Notes: a model not told the origin generated them from the sequence alone. Counted from the first letter of the stretch, positions 22,182-30,786 are shown. The stretch is 64,000 nt of DNA from JADJOM01 sp046327715 (GCA_046327715.1 JAXLXY010000004.1:1-64000); one strand, 5' to 3'. Made by a program: numbers and translations.

Positions 22182-23870
22182 CTACTTCTTCGTGCCGACT
22201 TCTGGCGGCCTCGCCTTGAGCCGCTCCTTGGCCAGGTACCACTGCTGCGGGATGCTGACGATGTTCTGCACCGCGTAGTAGAGGTTGAGCCCCGAGGCGA
22301 AGTTCAGGAACATCACCGTCATCATCACCGGCAGGAAGTAGAGCATCATCTTCGACTGCGGGTTGGGGGGCATGCCCATCATGCCCACCTTGTTCACCGC
22401 GAACATCGAGAGCCCCATGACCAGCGGGATGATGTGGAGCGGGTCCTTGAGCGCCAGGTCGGGGAGCCACAGGAACGCCTGCCCGCGCAGCTCGATCGAG
22501 TTCGACAGCACGAAGAAGAGCGCCAGCAGGATGGGCCACGGCAGCAGCAGCGGCCAGCAGCCGCTGAAGGGGTTCACCCCCTCGCGCTTGTACAGCTCCA
22601 TCACTTCCTTCTGCATCCGCGCCGGGTCGTCCTTGAACTTGTCCTGGATCCGCTGCATCTCGGGCTGCAGCGCCTGCATCCGGATGCTGGCGCGCATGCC
22701 CTTCTGGTTGAGCGGCCACAGCACGATCCGGATCAGCACGCCGAAGAGCACCAGCACGATGCCGTAGGCCAGGCCCAGGTTCTCGTGCATGGACACCAGC
22801 AGCCACCGGGCGCCCACCGCGATGGGCCGGATCATGGTGCGGAAGCCGGGCCAGCCGTAGGGGTTGATGTCGTAGAACCCGTGGCCGATCGCCTTGAGCC
22901 GCGGGTACTCCATCGGGCCCAGGTACATGCGGTATTGGAAGTCGCCGGCGGCGGCGAGCGGCAGCCCGAAGGTCACGGTGGCGTGGGTCGGCTTCTTGGC
23001 GGCCGGCAGCGCCTGGGCCGTGGCGCCCGAGAGCTGCGCCGCGCCGGAGTCCACCACCAGCACCGCGGCCACGAAGTACTTGGCCTTGACCGCCGCCCAC
23101 TCGAGCGGGCCCTCGAGGGTGCGGCGTTCCAGCGGCTTGAGCGAGGAGAACTTGGTGAGCTTCGACTCGTCGGTCTTGGTGACCAGGCCGAACTCGTAGA
23201 GGTTGGCCGCGCTGTCGGCCTCGGTCTGGCGGAAGCCGCTCCCCATGCCGATCAGCAGGTGCCCGCCCACCGGCCCGAGGCCGGCGATCCGGCCGCGCAC
23301 GCCGATGAGGTAATCGTCGGGCGTGAACGTATAGGCCAGTTCCACCTGCACCCCGCCGCGGCTCCCCTGCAGCGTGAGCGTCTCGGGCTGCCCCTTGGCC
23401 GCGAGCTGCCGGGTGCCCGTGCCGCCGACCACCGTGAAGTCCCAGTCGGCGAGCGGCAGGGTGTCGTTGCCCACGTTGATCGCGAGCTGGTGCATCGGGG
23501 CGGGGAGCAGCTCGACCGGCTGGCCCTTGCCGATCGGGTCGAGGGCGTTGTAGCGGGCGAGCGTGGCCTGGACCAGCGCGCCGCCGCGGGTGCTGATCTC
23601 GTAGCGGTAGAGCGGGCTCGAGACCACCACGGTGTCGGCGGCGGGGCGGAGGCCGCCAGCGGCCTCGATGGTGCCGATGGGCCCGAAGGCGCTGTCGCGG
23701 CCGAGCACGGCGGTCGAATCGCCGAGCGGCCGACCCGCGGAGTCGCCGAGCTGGCGCGCCGCCGAATCAGCGGCCGTCACCACCGGCTTGGCCGGCGGCT
23801 TGAGGAAGAAGGTGGGGGCGATGGCGATCACCATCATCAGGCCGATCGCCCAGATCACACGGCGGTCCAT
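22182..23870 (-). CDS. yidC: Membrane protein insertase YidC
   Basis: 562 residues. An N-terminal membrane anchor (RRVIWAIGLMMVIAIAPTFF) is followed by the large periplasmic domain of Gram-negative YidC (~60-330). The conserved core has five hydrophobic segments: SMHENLGLAYGIVLVLFGVL, LNQKGMRASIRMQALQPEMQ with the hydrophilic-groove Arg, then GVNPFSGCWPLLLPWPILLA and LNLYYAVQNIVSIPQQWYLA. It inserts membrane proteins alone or with Sec. The gene lies in the conserved rpmH-rnpA-yidD-yidC order; the jag/khpB gene often found next is absent. Confidence 0.95.
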   Translation of the reverse strand: MDRRVIWAIGLMMVIAIAPTFFLKPPAKPVVTAADSAARQLGDSAGRPLGDSTAVLGRDSAFGPIGTIEAAGGLRPAADTVVVSSPLYRYEISTRGGALVQATLARYNALDPIGKGQPVELLPAPMHQLAINVGNDTLPLADWDFTVVGGTGTRQLAAKGQPETLTLQGSRGGVQVELAYTFTPDDYLIGVRGRIAGLGPVGGHLLIGMGSGFRQTEADSAANLYEFGLVTKTDESKLTKFSSLKPLERRTLEGPLEWAAVKAKYFVAAVLVVDSGAAQLSGATAQALPAAKKPTHATVTFGLPLAAAGDFQYRMYLGPMEYPRLKAIGHGFYDINPYGWPGFRTMIRPIAVGARWLLVSMHENLGLAYGIVLVLFGVLIRIVLWPLNQKGMRASIRMQALQPEMQRIQDKFKDDPARMQKEVMELYKREGVNPFSGCWPLLLPWPILLALFFVLSNSIELRGQAFLWLPDLALKDPLHIIPLVMGLSMFAVNKVGMMGMPPNPQSKMMLYFLPVMMTVMFLNFASGLNLYYAVQNIVSIPQQWYLAKERLKARPPEVGTKK

Positions 23871-23889
23871 GAGTGCCTATGCGTCGGGG

Positions 23890-24159
23890 TCAGGGAACCG
23901 GGTCGTAGCCGCCCGGATGCCACGGATGGCAGCGGACGAGCCGGCGGGCGCCGAGCCAGATGCCCCGCAGGGCACCGTGGCGCTGCACCGCCTCGAGGGT
24001 GTACGCCGAACAGCTGGGCGCGAACCGGCAGCTCGAGGGGAGGCCCGGGGAGATGACGAGTTGATACAGACGGATGAGGAGGATGCTGAGCCAGGTGAGC
24101 GGCGCCTGCAGCCAGCCGAGGAGGGTGGTGGGCCGCGGAAACAGCCGCGGGGCGGCCAT
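23890..24159 (-). CDS. yidD: Membrane insertion efficiency factor YidD
   Basis: 89 residues from ATG 24159. The family signature is complete: LLIRLYQLVISPGL, CRFAPSCSAYTLEAVQRHG and GARRLVRCHPWHPGGYDPVP. The N-terminal amphipathic helix attaches to the membrane and the protein assists YidC-dependent insertion. It sits between rnpA and yidC. The segment between the rnpA stop and this start contains CCGAGCCGC-type octamer remnants (24168-24190); longer upstream starts would pass through these and are rejected. Confidence 0.93.
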   Translation of the reverse strand: MAAPRLFPRPTTLLGWLQAPLTWLSILLIRLYQLVISPGLPSSCRFAPSCSAYTLEAVQRHGALRGIWLGARRLVRCHPWHPGGYDPVP

Positions 24160-24197
24160 GCCGCCGTCGAGCCGCCGAGCCGCCGAGCTGCCGGACC

Positions 24198-24539
24198 TCA
24201 CAGCCCGCCCACCCATGTCAGCAACTCGGTCCTGAGCGTCTGGAACGGCACGCCGTACGCTTCCTTCCGGGCCCGGATCAGGAGGTCCCGCCCGCCCTGC
24301 CTGGGCTGGACCTCCCGGCGCCACAGCTCCTGCAGGCGCCGCCGCAAACGATTGCGGGCCACCGCCGTGGACTGGAACTTCGGAACGATCAGTCCCATCC
24401 GTGGGTGGCCCACCATGTTGTCCATCCAGATGAACTCCAGCAAGCGCTGCCGGCGCCGGCGACCCTGCTCGAGGCACCGGAGCCGTTCGGCCCGGCCCGC
24501 GAGGCGGCTCGACCGCGGCCGCCGTTCGCCTGGCGTCAG
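24198..24539 (-). CDS. rnpA: RNase P protein component, start codon uncertain
   Basis: The frame encodes RnpA: RLAGRAERLRCLEQGRRRRQ, MGLIVPKFQSTAVARNRLRR (the RNR-type RNA-binding motif) and a C-terminal FQTLRTELLTWVGGL. The protein assists RNase P RNA (gene at 32848-33249). No ATG, GTG or TTG lies at the expected start. The best-placed codon is CTG at 24539, whose last two bases are the start of the rpmH stop (CTGA), giving 113 residues. Alternatively the open frame continues upstream through all of rpmH to TTG at 24713 or 24725, as in the Thermus rnpA/rpmH arrangement. Confidence 0.85.
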   Translation of the reverse strand: MTPGERRPRSSRLAGRAERLRCLEQGRRRRQRLLEFIWMDNMVGHPRMGLIVPKFQSTAVARNRLRRRLQELWRREVQPRQGGRDLLIRARKEAYGVPFQTLRTELLTWVGGL

Positions 24540-24697
24540 CGGCTCCCGTCTTTGGAGCCGATGCTCACCACGAGCTGCTTCCGCCCCTTCTTGCGGCGGC
24601 GGGACAGGGTCTCGCGGCCCCAGCGGGTGGACATGCGGGTGCGGAAGCCATGCTTCGCGACCCGGCGCTTGTTGCGCGGACGGTATGACGGATTCAT
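24536..24697 (-). CDS. rpmH: Ribosomal protein bL34
   Basis: 53 residues from ATG 24697: MNPSYRPRNKRRVAKHGFRT, then RMSTRWGRETLSRRRKKGRK, the L34 signature (KRxxxHGFRxRM, RRxKGRxxL). The C-terminus extends slightly past the usual LVVS ending. GAGGGG lies seven bases upstream of the ATG. The 3' end overlaps the probable CTG start of rnpA. It is the first gene of the leftward block and is divergent from dnaA. Confidence 0.95.
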   Translation of the reverse strand: MNPSYRPRNKRRVAKHGFRTRMSTRWGRETLSRRRKKGRKQLVVSIGSKDGSR

Positions 24698-24724
24698 TGA
24701 AAAATCCCCTCAAATGAGCCTGCA

Positions 24725-24754
24725 AACCTAGCCAGGACCCCCCTCTCGGGTCAA
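24725..24754 (-). promoter_or_regulatory. rpmH promoter
   Basis: On the minus strand TTGACC (24754-24749) and TAGGTT (24730-24725) are 18 bases apart. The predicted transcript would start near 24718, leaving a short leader before the rpmH ATG at 24697. Confidence 0.5.
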
Positions 24755-24756
24755 GG

Positions 24757-24785
24757 TTGACTTTTCCACATCCGGCCCGTACGTT
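24757..24785 (+). promoter_or_regulatory. dnaA promoter overlapping a DnaA box
   Basis: TTGACT (24757-24762) and TACGTT (24780-24785) are spaced by 17 bases. TTTTCCACA at 24762-24770 differs from the consensus DnaA box TTATCCACA at one position and lies inside the promoter spacer, as expected for DnaA autorepression. Confidence 0.65.
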
Positions 24786-24823
24786 CGGCCACCCTTGCTA
24801 ACGCCTCATCTCTCCTGAGTGGC

Positions 24824-26206
24824 ATGCAGCAGTCCGCCAAAGACATCTGGAAGCGCATCCTCGACGAAGCCGGGCAGAAGCTACCCGACAAGGTCGTGCG
24901 CGCCTGGCTCGAGCCCACCGAAGCCGTCGCCCTCGAGGACGACCGCCTCGTCATTGCCGTGCCCGACGAGTTCGCCGCCAAGTGGAACGAGACCAACCAC
25001 GGCGCCCTCCTCTCCCGGCTGGCGGAGACCGTGGCCGGGAAGCCGGTGACCGTCACCTTCCGGGTCCAGGAGGACCGGCAGCGGCGGCCACAGATGGACT
25101 TTTTTGTCAGCCCGCCGGCCGGTGGCCATACCGCGATGGCCTCCAACCCGAGCAACCAGCCGCTCAACGACCGCTACAGCTTCGACTCCTTCGTCATCGG
25201 CAAGTCGAACCAGCTGGCCGCCGCCGCCGCCCACGCCGCGGTCGAGGCCCCGGGCAAGACCTACAACCCGCTCTTCATCTACGGCGCCACCGGGCTGGGC
25301 AAGACCCACCTGATGCAGGCCATCGCGCACGCCATGCTCCGCCGGAGCCCGGGCACCCGCGTGCTGTACGTGAGCGCCGAGCAGTTCATCAATGAAGTGA
25401 TCGAGGGGATCTCCCGCCGGACCATGCCGGAGCTGCGCAAGCGCTACCGGCAGGACATCGACCTCTTCCTGGTGGACGACGTGCACTTCCTGGAGGGCAA
25501 GGAGGCCACCCAGGAGGAGTTCTTCCACACCTTCAACGCCCTCTACGAGGCCGGGAAGCAGATCGTCCTGACCTCCGACCGGCCCCCCAAGGAGATCCCG
25601 GGCCTCGAGGCCCGGCTGGTGAGCCGGTTCGAGTGGGGCATGGTGGCCGACATCGGCCAGCCCGACCTCGAGCACCGGATCGCCATCCTGCGCAAGAAGC
25701 AGGAGCAGGACCACCTCGAGATGACCATCCCGGACGACGTGCTCCGGTTCATCGCCGAGCACGTCCGCTCCAACGTCCGGGAGCTCGAGGGCTGCATCAT
25801 CAAGCTGCTGCTCTTCGCCTCGCTCAAGCACCGCGAGGTGTCGATCGAGCTGGCCCGGGAGGCCCTGGCCGACAAGATCCGGCCCGGCGACGACCTCTCG
25901 GCCACGCCCAAGACCCTCCCCACCATCGACCGGATCCAGGACGTCGTGGCCCGGCGCTGGGGGGTGACCTCGGAGCAGCTCCGCTCCAAGGCCCGGATCA
26001 AGACCCTGGTGGTGCCGCGCCAGATCGCCATGTACCTGGCGCGCGACATTCTGCAGATGCAGCTGATCGAGATCGGGCAGGCCTTCGGCGGGCGCGACCA
26101 CTCCACCGTGATCCACAGTGTGGACAAGGTCCAGCGCCAGATGGCCCGCGACCGCAGCTTCCGCGATCGCATCGAGAGCGCGCGCACGGAGCTGATTGCA
26201 CAGTAG
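24824..26206 (+). CDS. dnaA: Chromosomal replication initiator protein DnaA
   Basis: 460 residues. Domain I is at ~1-80 and a short linker (domain II) at ~85-115. The AAA+ domain has Walker A GATGLGKT (154-161) and Walker B LFLVDDV (214-220). C-terminal domain IV has the DNA-binding signature FGGRDHSTVIHSVDKVQ (~421-437). It binds DnaA boxes at the origin and drives unwinding. It faces right, divergent from rpmH, with dnaN 221 bases downstream, the standard origin arrangement. Confidence 0.97.
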   Translation: MQQSAKDIWKRILDEAGQKLPDKVVRAWLEPTEAVALEDDRLVIAVPDEFAAKWNETNHGALLSRLAETVAGKPVTVTFRVQEDRQRRPQMDFFVSPPAGGHTAMASNPSNQPLNDRYSFDSFVIGKSNQLAAAAAHAAVEAPGKTYNPLFIYGATGLGKTHLMQAIAHAMLRRSPGTRVLYVSAEQFINEVIEGISRRTMPELRKRYRQDIDLFLVDDVHFLEGKEATQEEFFHTFNALYEAGKQIVLTSDRPPKEIPGLEARLVSRFEWGMVADIGQPDLEHRIAILRKKQEQDHLEMTIPDDVLRFIAEHVRSNVRELEGCIIKLLLFASLKHREVSIELAREALADKIRPGDDLSATPKTLPTIDRIQDVVARRWGVTSEQLRSKARIKTLVVPRQIAMYLARDILQMQLIEIGQAFGGRDHSTVIHSVDKVQRQMARDRSFRDRIESARTELIAQ

Positions 26207-26427
26207 TTGTCCACGCGGGATGTGGGCGGTGTGGGCGGGCGGGACAACGGGGGGAGTTCTGCGGATTTCGTCCCCGCCCTCCACACCCCGTCCACAGGGC
26301 CGGAACGGGGCAACCGGTGACGCCGCGTGGAGTTGGGGCGGCTGTCGACATATCCCCAGAGCCTACTACTGCTACTAGTTTAAGTAAACAGAGAAACAGT
26401 AGTACTTCTTGCACGCCGAGGAACGGG
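26207..26427. other. Probable oriC between dnaA and dnaN
   Basis: The 221-bp gap carries box-like words (TTGTCCACG at 26207-26215 and GTCCACAGG near 26290). A less GC-rich end at 26350-26412 contains CTACTACTGCTACTAG (26363-26378), which on the minus strand reads TAG TAG CAG TAG TAG, like DnaA-trio repeats. Matches to strict DnaA boxes are weak, so the assignment rests mainly on position. Confidence 0.55.
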
Positions 26428-27543
26428 ATGAAGTTCACGATCACGCGGGAGCAGTTCCAGGAAGGACTGCAAGCCGTCACCGCCTCGATTCCCACGAAGA
26501 CCACCCTGCCGGTGCTCTCGAACGTGCTGCTCGAGGCCACCGGCGACGGGCTCCGGCTCTCCGGGACCGACCTCGACATCGCGGTCAGCACCACGGTGCC
26601 GGCCAGCGTGGACCAGGAAGGCGCGATCACCCTGCCGGCCAAGAAGCTCTCGGACATCGTCCGGGAGCTGCCCAGCGCGGCCATCCGCCTCACCAGCTCC
26701 GGCGAGCAGCGGGCCAGCATCGAGTGCGGCCGCTCCAAGTTCCGGCTGCTGGGTCTCCCCCGCGAGGAGTTCCCGGCCTTCCCCGCCGTCAAGTTCGACG
26801 CCGCCTGGCGCTCCAAGGCCGGGGACGTCCAGAAGCTGGTCTCCCACGTGGCCTTCGCCGCGAGCACCGAGGAGAGCCGGCCGATCCTCAACGGCGTGCT
26901 GTGGGAGCTGCGGCCCGAGCGGATGCGCATGGTGGCCACCAACGGCCACCGGCTGGCCCGGATGGACGTGCCCGTCACCGCCGGCATCGGCAAGGGCCAG
27001 GCCGACCTCATCATCCCGCCCAAGGCGCTCGACCAGATCCGCCGCCTCTTCGGCGACCAGGACGAGCTCGAGATCGCCAAGAGCGAGAACCACCTCGGCT
27101 TCCGCTCCGCCACCACCCAGGTCTACACCCGGCTGATCGAGGGGCCGTACCCGAACTACGAGCAGGTCATCCCGCGCGAGAACGACAAGATGATGACCGC
27201 CGACAAGGCGGCCCTCGCCTCCGCGCTCAAGCGCATGAGCATCGTCGCCAGCGACCAGACCCACCGCATCCGCATGGGCCTGGCCAACGGCTCCTGCAAG
27301 CTCTCGGTGCAGACCCCCGACCTGGGCGAGGCCCAGGAAGAGCTCTCGGTGAGCTACGACGGCGAGACCATGGAGATCGGGTTCAACGCCGCCTACCTGC
27401 TCGAGATCATGAAGTACATGCCCACCGACGAGGTGCGCATGACCTTCAAGGGCCCCGAGCGCGCCGCCACCTGCGAGCCGGTGGGCTGGAACGACCCGGC
27501 GGCGTACCTCACCCTGGTCATGCCGCTCCGGCTGGTGGATTAG
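26428..27543 (+). CDS. dnaN: DNA polymerase III beta subunit (sliding clamp)
   Basis: 371 residues from ATG 26428 (MKFTITREQFQEGLQAVTAS). It has three repeated clamp folds and the conserved C-terminal peptide-binding groove region ending YLTLVMPLRLVD. Typical motifs are TLPVLSNVLLEATGDGLRLS, ATNGHRLARMDV and FNAAYLLEIMKYM. Its dimeric ring tethers DNA polymerases. It follows dnaA across the probable oriC. The recF gene often found next is missing; an inverted octamer array and an arginase gene follow instead. Confidence 0.97.
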   Translation: MKFTITREQFQEGLQAVTASIPTKTTLPVLSNVLLEATGDGLRLSGTDLDIAVSTTVPASVDQEGAITLPAKKLSDIVRELPSAAIRLTSSGEQRASIECGRSKFRLLGLPREEFPAFPAVKFDAAWRSKAGDVQKLVSHVAFAASTEESRPILNGVLWELRPERMRMVATNGHRLARMDVPVTAGIGKGQADLIIPPKALDQIRRLFGDQDELEIAKSENHLGFRSATTQVYTRLIEGPYPNYEQVIPRENDKMMTADKAALASALKRMSIVASDQTHRIRMGLANGSCKLSVQTPDLGEAQEELSVSYDGETMEIGFNAAYLLEIMKYMPTDEVRMTFKGPERAATCEPVGWNDPAAYLTLVMPLRLVD

Positions 27544-27606
27544 GGCGATTAGGCGATTGGGCGATTAGGCCTCCAATCGCCTAATCGCCCAATCGTCCAA
27601 TCGCCT
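27541..27606. repeat. Inverted octamer hairpin after dnaN
   Basis: GGGCGATTAGGCGATTGGGC and, after AGGCC, the complement GCCTAATCGCCCAATCG. The array starts at the dnaN stop (TTAGGGCGATT). The possible stem exceeds 20 bp and may terminate dnaN transcription. Confidence 0.83.
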
Positions 27607-27616
27607 GACCCCCCCC

Positions 27617-28540
27617 ATGTCCCGCCCCCGTCGCTCCCTCATCCACGTCATCGGCGTCCCCATGGACCTCGGGTCCGGGCGCCGCGGGGTGGACATGGGT
27701 CCCTCCGCCATCCGCATCGCCGGCCTCAACGACCGGCTCCGCGAGCAGGGCTACACCGTCATCGACGAGGGTGACCTCGAGATCCGGACCATGGAGGTCA
27801 TGCGGGTCGGCGACCGCCGCGCCCGCTACCTCGCCGAGATCGTCCAGGTCAACAAGCTGCTGGCCGAGCGGGTGCGCGCCGTGCTGGCCCGGGGGCGCAT
27901 CCCCCTGGTGCTCGGCGGCGACCACTCGATCGCGGCCGGCACCATCTCCGGCGTGGCCGCCCACGCCCGGAGCAAGGGCCGGAAGGTCGGCGTGCTCTGG
28001 GTCGACGCGCACAGCGACATCAACACCCCGCGGACCTCGCCCTCCGGCAACGTCCACGGCATGCCGCTCGCCGCGCTGCTCGGCCTGGGCCCCGCGGCGC
28101 TGGGGCAGATCGCCGGCCGCTTCCGCAAGGTGGAGCCGGGCCACGTGGCGCTGGTGGGGATCCGCAGCGTGGACGAGGGCGAACGCGAGCACCTGCGCCG
28201 CCTGGGCGTCCACGTCTACACCATCGCCGACATTGACCGCCACGGCATCCATATCGTCATGGAGAAGGCGCTCGCCCACGTCACCAAGGACACCGACTTC
28301 GTGCACGTGAGCTTCGACCTCGACGCCGTCGATCCGTCGCTCGCGCCCGGCGTCGGTACCCCGGTCAAGGGCGGGCTCGACTACCGCGAGGCCCAGCTGC
28401 TCATGGAATCCCTCGCCGCCGCCCGGGTCGTCACCTCGCTCGAGATGGTCGAGGTGAACCCCATCCTCGACGACCGCAACCGCTCGGCCGAGTTCGCCGT
28501 GGAGCTGGTCCAGTCCGCGTTCGGGAAGCAGATTCTGTAG
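27617..28540 (+). CDS. rocF: Arginase
   Basis: 307 residues. Metal and substrate motifs of arginases are in place: GGDHS (His103), DAHSDIN (130-136), GNVHGMP (144-150) and SFDLDAVDP (Asp234, Asp236). The N-terminus HVIGVPMDLGSGRRGVDMGP is specific to the arginase branch, which hydrolyses arginine to ornithine and urea. It is a single-gene unit between an inverted octamer hairpin and another octamer/heptamer block. Confidence 0.9.
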   Translation: MSRPRRSLIHVIGVPMDLGSGRRGVDMGPSAIRIAGLNDRLREQGYTVIDEGDLEIRTMEVMRVGDRRARYLAEIVQVNKLLAERVRAVLARGRIPLVLGGDHSIAAGTISGVAAHARSKGRKVGVLWVDAHSDINTPRTSPSGNVHGMPLAALLGLGPAALGQIAGRFRKVEPGHVALVGIRSVDEGEREHLRRLGVHVYTIADIDRHGIHIVMEKALAHVTKDTDFVHVSFDLDAVDPSLAPGVGTPVKGGLDYREAQLLMESLAAARVVTSLEMVEVNPILDDRNRSAEFAVELVQSAFGKQIL

Positions 28541-28712
28541 GCGGTTGGGCGGTTGGGCGGTTGGGCGGTTAGGCGGTTAGGCGATTAGGCGATTGGTGCT
28601 CGAGCCCTTTCCCTCTTCCCTTTTCCCTTTTCCCTCTTCCCGTTTCCCGCTTCCCGCTTCCCGCTTCCCGTTTCCCGCTTCCCGCTTCCCGTTTCCCTCT
28701 TCCCTTTTCCCG
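28540..28712. repeat. Octamer array then heptamer array
   Basis: The arginase stop TAG is followed directly by GGCGGTTG octamers (28541-28597), then TTCCCTT/TTCCCTC/TTCCCGC heptamers (28607-28708). Confidence 0.87.
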
Positions 28713-28720
28713 TCGGTGCA

Positions 28721-29053
28721 ATGACCCTCAAAGACGCCCCACCTCCCATGGCCCGCCGGGGCGTCGGCCTGGCCATGGCCGCCGCCAGCGGCTGGATGAC
28801 CAACCTCGCCTGGGTGCAGGCCCGGCGCGACGGGGAGTTCTCGATGCTCGCCGGGCTCGCCGGCCCCGCGTTCGTGGTGATCGGCCTGGGGCTGGTGCTG
28901 TTCAAGGGCTACCGGCAGGAGCGGCTGGAGCGGGGGGAGGACATCTCGCAGCTGCAGGGGATGGACCTGCTGACGCCGCGGTGGAAGGGCGTGCTCGGCG
29001 TGGCGCTGGGGGCGGCGGCGCTCAACTACGCGCTGCTCACCGGCCTCATCTGA
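28721..29053 (+). CDS. Small membrane protein, 110 aa
   Basis: Two hydrophobic helices, ~42-62 (MLAGLAGPAFVVIGLGLVLF) and ~89-108 (GVLGVALGAAALNYALLTGL). A charged loop (KGYRQERLERGEDISQLQGM) separates them, and an N-terminal weakly hydrophobic stretch precedes them. No recognised family. The 3' end overlaps the convergent alpha/beta hydrolase gene by a few bases. Confidence 0.6.
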   Translation: MTLKDAPPPMARRGVGLAMAAASGWMTNLAWVQARRDGEFSMLAGLAGPAFVVIGLGLVLFKGYRQERLERGEDISQLQGMDLLTPRWKGVLGVALGAAALNYALLTGLI

Positions 29054-29882
29054 CGTCGGTGATGAACGCCGCCACCTGGTCCATCACCCCCGCGTCCCGC
29101 ATGATCGCGTGGTGCCCGAGCCCCTCGGTGCGCACGAAGGTGGCGCCGGGCCACGCCTCGGCGATCGCCTTGCCGTAGCGCAGCGGGATGTCCGCGTCGT
29201 CGCGGTCGTGGACCACCAGCGCGGGGATGGTGAATTCGCGGGCCAGGTGGGGCACGTAGAGGTCGCCGTACTTGAGCTTGTAGCGCCGCTCCAGGTTGGT
29301 GCGCAGCCGCTCCCGCGCCTTGGGCGGGAGCGCCACGTGGTCGGCGAACTGGTCGAAGAACTCCGGCGGCGCCGCGAACGGCGCGATCAGCGCGGCGCGC
29401 CGGAGCCCCAGCCCGCGCGCCAGCGCCACCGCGATGGCCCCGCCCCCCAGCGAATGCCCCACCGCCGCGTGCAGCGGCCCCAGCCGCTGCCCCACCTCGA
29501 GCAGCGCGGCCGCGTACTCCGGGAGGCTGGTGTACTGCCCCGGCGAGCGGCCGTGCGCCGGCCCGTCGTAGGCCACCGCGGAGAACCCCGCCGCCACCAG
29601 CCGCGGCACCAGCACCCGGAAGCGCGCCGCCCGGCTGGCCCACCCGTGCACCAGCAGCACCGTCGGCCCCTCGCCCCAGCGCCACGCCGCCAGGGTGCCC
29701 GCGCTCACCGGCAGCTCGAACGGGGTGCCGGTGGCCAGGAAGTCGTCCTCGTGCGGGCGTGCCGCGGCGCGCGGCGGCCGGGTGAAGAGCCGCTCGGCCA
29801 GCCGGGCGGCGCGCTCCGGGGCCATCCGGCCCAGGGTGCGCATCGCCGTCCGCACCGTGAAGAGCTGCAGCCGCTTCCGCAT
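29046..29882 (-). CDS. Alpha/beta hydrolase
   Basis: 278 residues from ATG 29882. The fold is clear: LLVHGWASRAARF (oxyanion region), DGPAHGRSPG, nucleophile elbow GHSLGGG, late acid in VVHDRDDADIPLRYG and the final His in TEGLGHHAIMRD. The substrate is not predictable. Its ATG shares one base with the stop of the upstream transglycosylase gene (TGATG), so the two are cotranscribed. Confidence 0.85.
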   Translation of the reverse strand: MRKRLQLFTVRTAMRTLGRMAPERAARLAERLFTRPPRAAARPHEDDFLATGTPFELPVSAGTLAAWRWGEGPTVLLVHGWASRAARFRVLVPRLVAAGFSAVAYDGPAHGRSPGQYTSLPEYAAALLEVGQRLGPLHAAVGHSLGGGAIAVALARGLGLRRAALIAPFAAPPEFFDQFADHVALPPKARERLRTNLERRYKLKYGDLYVPHLAREFTIPALVVHDRDDADIPLRYGKAIAEAWPGATFVRTEGLGHHAIMRDAGVMDQVAAFITDVR

Positions 29883-30778
29883 CAGGGGGCCGCCTCCGCC
29901 GTCGTGTCGGCCGGGGCGGGCAGGGTATCGGCCGGGGCCGGTTCGTCGGGTGGCGGGGCCTCCTCGCGCGCGGGCGCGGTATCGACGGGCGCCGCCGTCG
30001 AATCCACCGCGGGCGGCGGCGCCTCCGCCTCGGTCTCCACCTTCGGCACCTCCACCTGCTCCCCCCGCAGCCGGCGCAGGATCAGGTTCTGGCGCCAGCG
30101 CATCCGGCCCGGGCGATAGCCGGGGTTGGAGGAGAGCGGGAAGGGGAGCGTGCCGGCCAGCGCCGCCGCCTGCTCGGTGGTGAGCTGGCGCGCGCTGCGC
30201 TTGAAGTAGCGCTGGCTGGCCGCCTCCACGCCCCAGGTGCCCCGGCCGAGCTCCACGATGTTCAGGTAGAGCTCCATGATCCGGTCCTTCCCCAGCGCCG
30301 CCTCCAGCCGCCAGGTGATCACGGCCTCCTTCACCTTGCGGAGCGGGTTCCGCGACGCGCTGAGGTAGAGGTTCTTGGCCAGCTGCTGCGAGATCGTGCT
30401 GGCGCCGCGCAGCTTGTCGCGCCGGCTCCACGCGTGGGGCAGCAGGGCGTAGAGGTCGTGGCGGTCGCGCGGGTTGTCCCAGGCAAAGGTCATCCGCTGG
30501 TAGCCCAGCGCGTGGGCCAGCGCCAGGTAGTCGAGCCCGCCGTGGGTGCGGAAGTTGTTGTCCTCGCCGATGATCACGGCGTCCTGCAGCACCGGGGCGA
30601 TGGAATCGAGCGGGACGGGGCGGTACTGCACCGGCACGGTGTCACCGGCGCGAATGGCCATGAACGCCGTCTGGCGGGGCCAGTGGGTGCGGTACCAGAG
30701 GGGGGGCGGCCAGGTGGCGAACAGCCAGGCCACGAAGAGCGCCGCCAGCGCGAGGCATACGGTGAGGGCGCGGCGCAT
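29882..30778 (-). CDS. mtgA: Monofunctional biosynthetic peptidoglycan transglycosylase
   Basis: 298 residues. An N-terminal anchor (ALTVCLALAALFVAWLFATW) precedes a family-51 glycosyltransferase domain: AVIIGEDNNFRTHGGLDY with the catalytic Glu (in the EDxxFxxHxG pattern), RGASTISQQLAKNLYLSASR and KDRIMELYLNIVELGRGTWG. It polymerises lipid II into glycan strands at the periplasmic face. A Pro/Ala/Glu-rich C-terminal tail (~235-298) is extra relative to the usual ~230-residue enzyme and is probably disordered. Confidence 0.92.
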   Translation of the reverse strand: MRRALTVCLALAALFVAWLFATWPPPLWYRTHWPRQTAFMAIRAGDTVPVQYRPVPLDSIAPVLQDAVIIGEDNNFRTHGGLDYLALAHALGYQRMTFAWDNPRDRHDLYALLPHAWSRRDKLRGASTISQQLAKNLYLSASRNPLRKVKEAVITWRLEAALGKDRIMELYLNIVELGRGTWGVEAASQRYFKRSARQLTTEQAAALAGTLPFPLSSNPGYRPGRMRWRQNLILRRLRGEQVEVPKVETEAEAPPPAVDSTAAPVDTAPAREEAPPPDEPAPADTLPAPADTTAEAAP

Positions 30779-30786
30779 GCCGGGCC

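Noticed and set aside
20488..22278. Plus-strand open frame opposite mnmE
   Set aside because: Antisense to mnmE, with no recognisable domain; its repeat-encoded parts come from heptamer and octamer arrays.
27541..27616. Searched for recF after dnaN
   Set aside because: Only an inverted octamer array and then the arginase gene follow; no RecF-like frame is present.
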